A program made the position numbers and the translations under genes. Of a stretch of 64,000 nt of DNA, positions 60,420 through 64,000 are shown in pieces. The stretch comes from Sitta carolinensis (taxonomy: Eukaryota; Chordata; Aves; Passeriformes; Sittidae), in the NCBI GenBank assembly GCA_032173965.1, contig CM063292.1:2866001-2930000 (forward strand). Reading direction: 5' to 3'. Positions within the stretch are counted from its first letter, which is position 1. Each line of letters begins with the position of its first letter. Below the pieces are notes generated by a model. That model saw only the letters and a program-made list of their open reading frames with translations. It had not been told where the DNA came from and did no database searches.

Positions 60420-60467
60420 TTAATGATCTTAGAAGTTTTTTCCAAATTTAATGATTCTGTGTTTTTA
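60420..60467 (+). mobile_element. Short CR1 3' end remnant
   Basis: TTAATGATCTTAGAAG, TTTTTTCCAAATTTAATG, ATTCTGTGTTTTT parallel the CR1 3' end (AATGATCTTAGAGGTC, TTTTCCAACC..AATGATTCTGTG). It lies head to head with the preceding minus-strand fragment. Short and diverged. Confidence 0.5.
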
Positions 60468-62269
60468 ATTAGGATAAATTAACTTTCATCTTTCTTGTTG
60501 GCCTTTGGTTTTCACTGATTAGTTTGTTGCACAGCATAAGATATCTCTAAAGAATGCACATACACAGAGCTAGCCCCAGAGAAAATCAAATCAATGAAGG
60601 GAAACCCCACAAATATTCCAGATTTGAGGCACGGACAGAAGTTGGAATATAATTTCAATATTATTGTAGTCTATGCCACCCCATCCCTGATTTCAATCAG
60701 TTGCTTGGACCCCATCAGTTGCTTGCTTTTTGGAGAGATAAAATGTTTGTGGCTTTCAAGTGCAGCATGTTGAAAAAGGGTGAAGAAAAACAAATCTGAA
60801 TACTTAACTTGGAGAGCTCTGACAGGTTGGTGGTCTGGGGTGGTTGAATGATCCCTTTCTGGATTTTCTTGCTGCTGGGGGAAAATCCTCAGGGCTAAAG
60901 GAGCATAGCTCCAAACCAAACCATTTGTATCAGTGTCCTGGTAGCACCATATATCACTTTGATTTGAGAACTGTCCTCACAGCCCCTGCTTGTTCCTGAT
61001 CAATACTTCACTATGAATAAAAGTGAACAGAACAAATGGGAAAGATTTATTAACCTTGCTGATATGTTAAAAGCATTCTGTCAAAGAATTTGAAAAATGC
61101 TTCTCATATTTAGTGTTCAGAGACAGAAAATCCCTTTTGAGTAAGGAAAGGTATGTAAAACACATCAGTACCTCAGTGTGGAAATCCAGACCTGGCTCAC
61201 TCCATACATTACTGATGAATAGGTATTATTGAAAACTGCATGTGGTTCTTAGCAGGGAGAGCAGCTCCACACAAGAATGAGAAAGTAATTGTCAGCACTC
61301 AAGAAGAAACACTGGTCACATCTTTAAGGGGGTTGAGAGAACGGGAGGCTTTAAGATGGTAAAACACAAGATTAATGGAATTGGGAGAAGCTGTTGACAG
61401 AATTTCTTGAGGGGAATGAAATTGGAAAGTGATACTCGTTGAGACGCGGCCCTTGGAAATTTGCAGCAGCCTGAAGCTGTACAGAGATCTCCTCACTGTA
61501 ATAAAAGCATGGTCTGGGACGAGCTGAGGCTTTGAACTGCGTGTCAGAGAGTCACTGCTGCAGCAGGGTTCCAAAATTCACATTGCAGTGCAGCCAACGA
61601 ATCCCGGACATGGGCACGGAACATGCAAGAAATGAATCCAGCGTGGTGCACTGCAGGAAAATCAGCACCTTCAGCACTGTCAGCAAGAGCAGAAATCAAC
61701 CCCAACGTGCCACCTTCACCCAAGGCATTTCTCCAAAGCTGGGACAACCCCCCGTGCAGTCAGGAAAGAATTTACCTCTGGCCAAATCTCTTACCAGTCT
61801 GTGCTTTGGGCCTTGCTGGGCTGGCACAAAGAAGAGAGGCAGCCCTGCAGCACAGCTCAGACCAGGGTGCTGCCACTGGGGTTGGGGAAAAACAAAAAAA
61901 ATATAGCAAGGAACATCCTGGGTTTGGATGCAGAGGGTGTTCTGGTCATTCCTTAGTGAATCTGCAGGGCCAAGGAGCAGCACTGCTAAAACATGAAGCA
62001 AGCTCGTGGCCAGGAGTTTGAAGGCAGGTTTTTCCCTCTGTGCCTGGCAAGGAGGCTGGGAGTTTTGTTGGAAGCAGACAAAGTTTCCACAGTTGCCTTT
62101 GTCGGCTGTGAATTAGACTGTTCTTCTGGAGAACATCTTTAATCAACTGGAAGCTGATCCAGCCACCTCTTGGGTCGGGTGTTTCACTGGAACAATGTGG
62201 TAACACCAGAGCTGTGCTCCACTTGGAGTTCTGACATTCAAAACCCTAGATGGCTTCAGCAATGCACTT

Positions 62270-62270
<1 letters not shown>

Positions 62271-62317
<47 letters not shown>

Positions 62318-62325
62318 AAAAAAAA
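62271..62325. repeat. Poly(A) tract, A45-G-A9
   Basis: The longest homopolymer in the window: 45 A, one G, then nine A. Flanks are CAATGCACTTC before and TCAGAATAAAGAGG after. A minus open frame across it encodes a long phenylalanine run and is an artefact. Confidence 0.95.
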
Positions 62326-62696
62326 TCAGAATAAAGAGGAATGAGTAGGGCTTTCTCCATAAAGTAGCTCCAGCTTTGGAAAGAGCTGCCCCTACTGTGG
62401 AGAGGATATTGGAGGGAACAGAATTCTGCCATGAAGCTGTTTGGTGAGAGGGTGGTCAAGGTCTTGAGAGTGCTCATGGAAAGAAGATCCTTCCAGGAGC
62501 AGATCCCTCTCCTGGGATGCTGAGGCAATACCTCCTTGCAGCTAAAATTTCTAGCTGAAGGGACAGCATCCACTGCAGATTGTAGGAGGTCTTCCCTGTG
62601 AGGTCTTCCAAATCCCTCGTGGCCATGTTGAGCCTACCCAGGCTGTGAGTGCCAAAACCATTTCAGCAGTAGGAAAGTCAGCTGGAAAGCTACTTT

Positions 62697-62714
62697 AAAA
62701 AAAAAAAAAAAAAA
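62697..62714. repeat. Poly(A) homopolymer, 18 bases
   Basis: Second A tract about 370 bases downstream of the 45-base one. The sequence between the two tracts is not recognised. Confidence 0.93.
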
Positions 62715-64000
62715 TCACTACAGAAAGCAAATCAAGTTTGGTCATTTCTTCCACAGCTCTAGCCTGGAATTATCAGGGATTATAGCTTGATGCAACATGA
62801 AAATTATCTCACTGTGTTTTACGTACTTTTGTTCTCTTTGGGGAGTTGGGGAGGAGAATTATAGAGAATACAGAAAAAATGTAAAATAGTCATCTTGCTT
62901 AAAACAAGCTGCTTGGTTTCCTAGACAAAGTGACATTGGAATACTTCACATGAAATGGCATTTTCGGCCATACCCACAAGTATGCCTTTCCTGCCTGTTG
63001 CTTTATAATCCAGCACCTAGGAACACTCAGCCAGCTGGATCATTCCTTGGGCAGACTATTCCAGTCAGTCCCTCAGAAAACAGATGTCAAATCCAGCACT
63101 GGAAAGGTTCCTGAGGACCTCCCCACCACCACAATGAGAAAAAAGGCTCATTTAGAACCTCACAGAAAAAACAAAGAGGTTTGTTTGGTTTTTGTTTGGT
63201 TTTTTGTTTTTTTTTTTGGGGGGAGGTAGAATTTGTGTTTTCTGCTTGGTTTAAAGTTAGGACTAAAAGGAAGGATGCAAAATCAGGGGCTGGAGGAGCA
63301 TCTGAAGATTCAGACGAGAGGATCTGAATCTCAGAACAGATATTAAATTTGGTCTCTAGCTCTCGGTGTAGTCTAGAAAACATTCTCGGTGGGATATCAG
63401 ATTTTCAAGTGACCCTGCAGTCTTCCACCACAACTCCTCATCACCGAGTCAAAATAGATTATTGTCAACCTTTCAAGATCTTTTCTGAGAGAAGGGTGAG
63501 CTAATTCACACAATAACTTGTCAAAGCTGAAGGGAAACTCCTCTTCCATCTGCTCTGCCTGGTTGCTGGGGCTGCTGTGGTTCCACACAAGAAAATGTTG
63601 ATCACGCTGGGGTTTTTTCCATACAACTCCATTCAAAGTTTGGATGGAAAGTACAGTGGGAATGATTCCAGGCTGTGCCTCAAAATGGAGCCATTTTCAC
63701 AGGTCTCACCTCTTTTTTCACAGTAGTTGGAAGGGGCATGAACTTGGAGCAATCAGTTGTCTAAAGGCTTTATAGAATGGGGACAATTTAAAGTTGCTTG
63801 GGTGTTCTGGATCCAAGAACTTCTTAATCTTCTCAGAGCTTGACTTTACAACTGAAACATTTCTTTAAATGCTGATTTTAAATGAGTTTAAAAAAGGCTG
63901 GCATTGTAGGAGACTGTAACTTGGAGTTGTGTAAGAAATGACAAAAGAAAAGCACAATTATTTAGGATAATCCACAGGGATTAAACTGAACAGTGGAGGT

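Larger units (their letters stand above)
60468..64000. other. Gene-free stretch to window end
   Basis: No supported gene in 3.5 kb. It contains A45-G-A9 at 62271-62325, A18 at 62697-62714 and a T/G-rich run near 63180-63225. Frames of up to 132 codons near 61.5-62.0 kb overlap on both strands and are unrecognised. Confidence 0.6.

Noticed and set aside
62328..62696. Processed pseudogene between two poly(A) tracts
   Set aside because: No recognisable coding sequence, and both tracts are on the same strand with unrelated flanks; no target-site duplication seen.
1..64000. CRISPR arrays, bacterial operons, phage or mobile-system genes
   Set aside because: Repeat content (CR1, microsatellites) and absence of dense coding show this is vertebrate nuclear DNA; no regularly spaced repeat-spacer array exists.

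Overview
This window looks like vertebrate nuclear DNA from a bird, probably a songbird. The main evidence is a set of dispersed fragments of the CR1 non-LTR retrotransposon, several ending at the bird-type CR1 3' tail (GGTTTGGGTTGGAAGG and its complement, then degenerate ATTCTATG-type octamers). Base composition is mixed, with GC-moderate patches between AT-rich ones, and I saw no Alu, LINE-1 or mammalian repeats. The bird call is fairly firm. The songbird call is an impression from sequence texture and is weaker. Turtles and crocodilians also carry CR1.

I find no protein-coding gene, exon, tRNA, rRNA or other RNA gene that I can support. Open frames are short, occur on both strands of the same stretch, have no recognisable domains, and often run through CR1 or homopolymers. 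The longest (259 codons, near 23.8-24.6 kb) lies in a GC-rich, stop-poor patch and looks like chance. The window is best read as intergenic or deep intronic sequence.

Layout. At 0-6 kb there is AT-rich DNA, three CR1 fragments in minus orientation, and possible regulatory blocks. At 4.9-8.6 kb there are three composite (TA)n/homopolymer arrays. At 9.6-16.6 kb there are three CR1 3' ends in plus orientation, a (TG)n tract and an AT-rich hairpin. From 16.6 to 26.9 kb the sequence is mostly featureless, apart from a (TTATTC)n array at 22.1 kb and a G-quadruplex motif at 25.9 kb. At 26.9-37.3 kb several AT-rich blocks dense in TAATTA-type words look like conserved non-coding elements. This part also holds a 252-bp tandem duplication at 32.9-33.4 kb and a pair of ~70-bp dispersed repeats. 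At 42.1-47.5 kb there is a cluster of old, diverged CR1/L3-like fragments, all in minus orientation. Two 199-bp pieces of these are about 96% identical to each other, although the family itself looks very old. The same interval has a double CR1 3' end with an octamer tail. At 51.4-52.4 kb there is another AT-rich enhancer-like block. The 57-64 kb end has three more CR1 fragments and a 45-base A tract.

No coherent multi-gene system is visible. The items most worth checking are the 96% identical old-CR1 pair, the 252-bp tandem duplication, the enhancer-like blocks, and the number of long A/T homopolymers in a genome whose main retrotransposon does not make poly(A) tails. All repeat-family and conservation calls are by eye.
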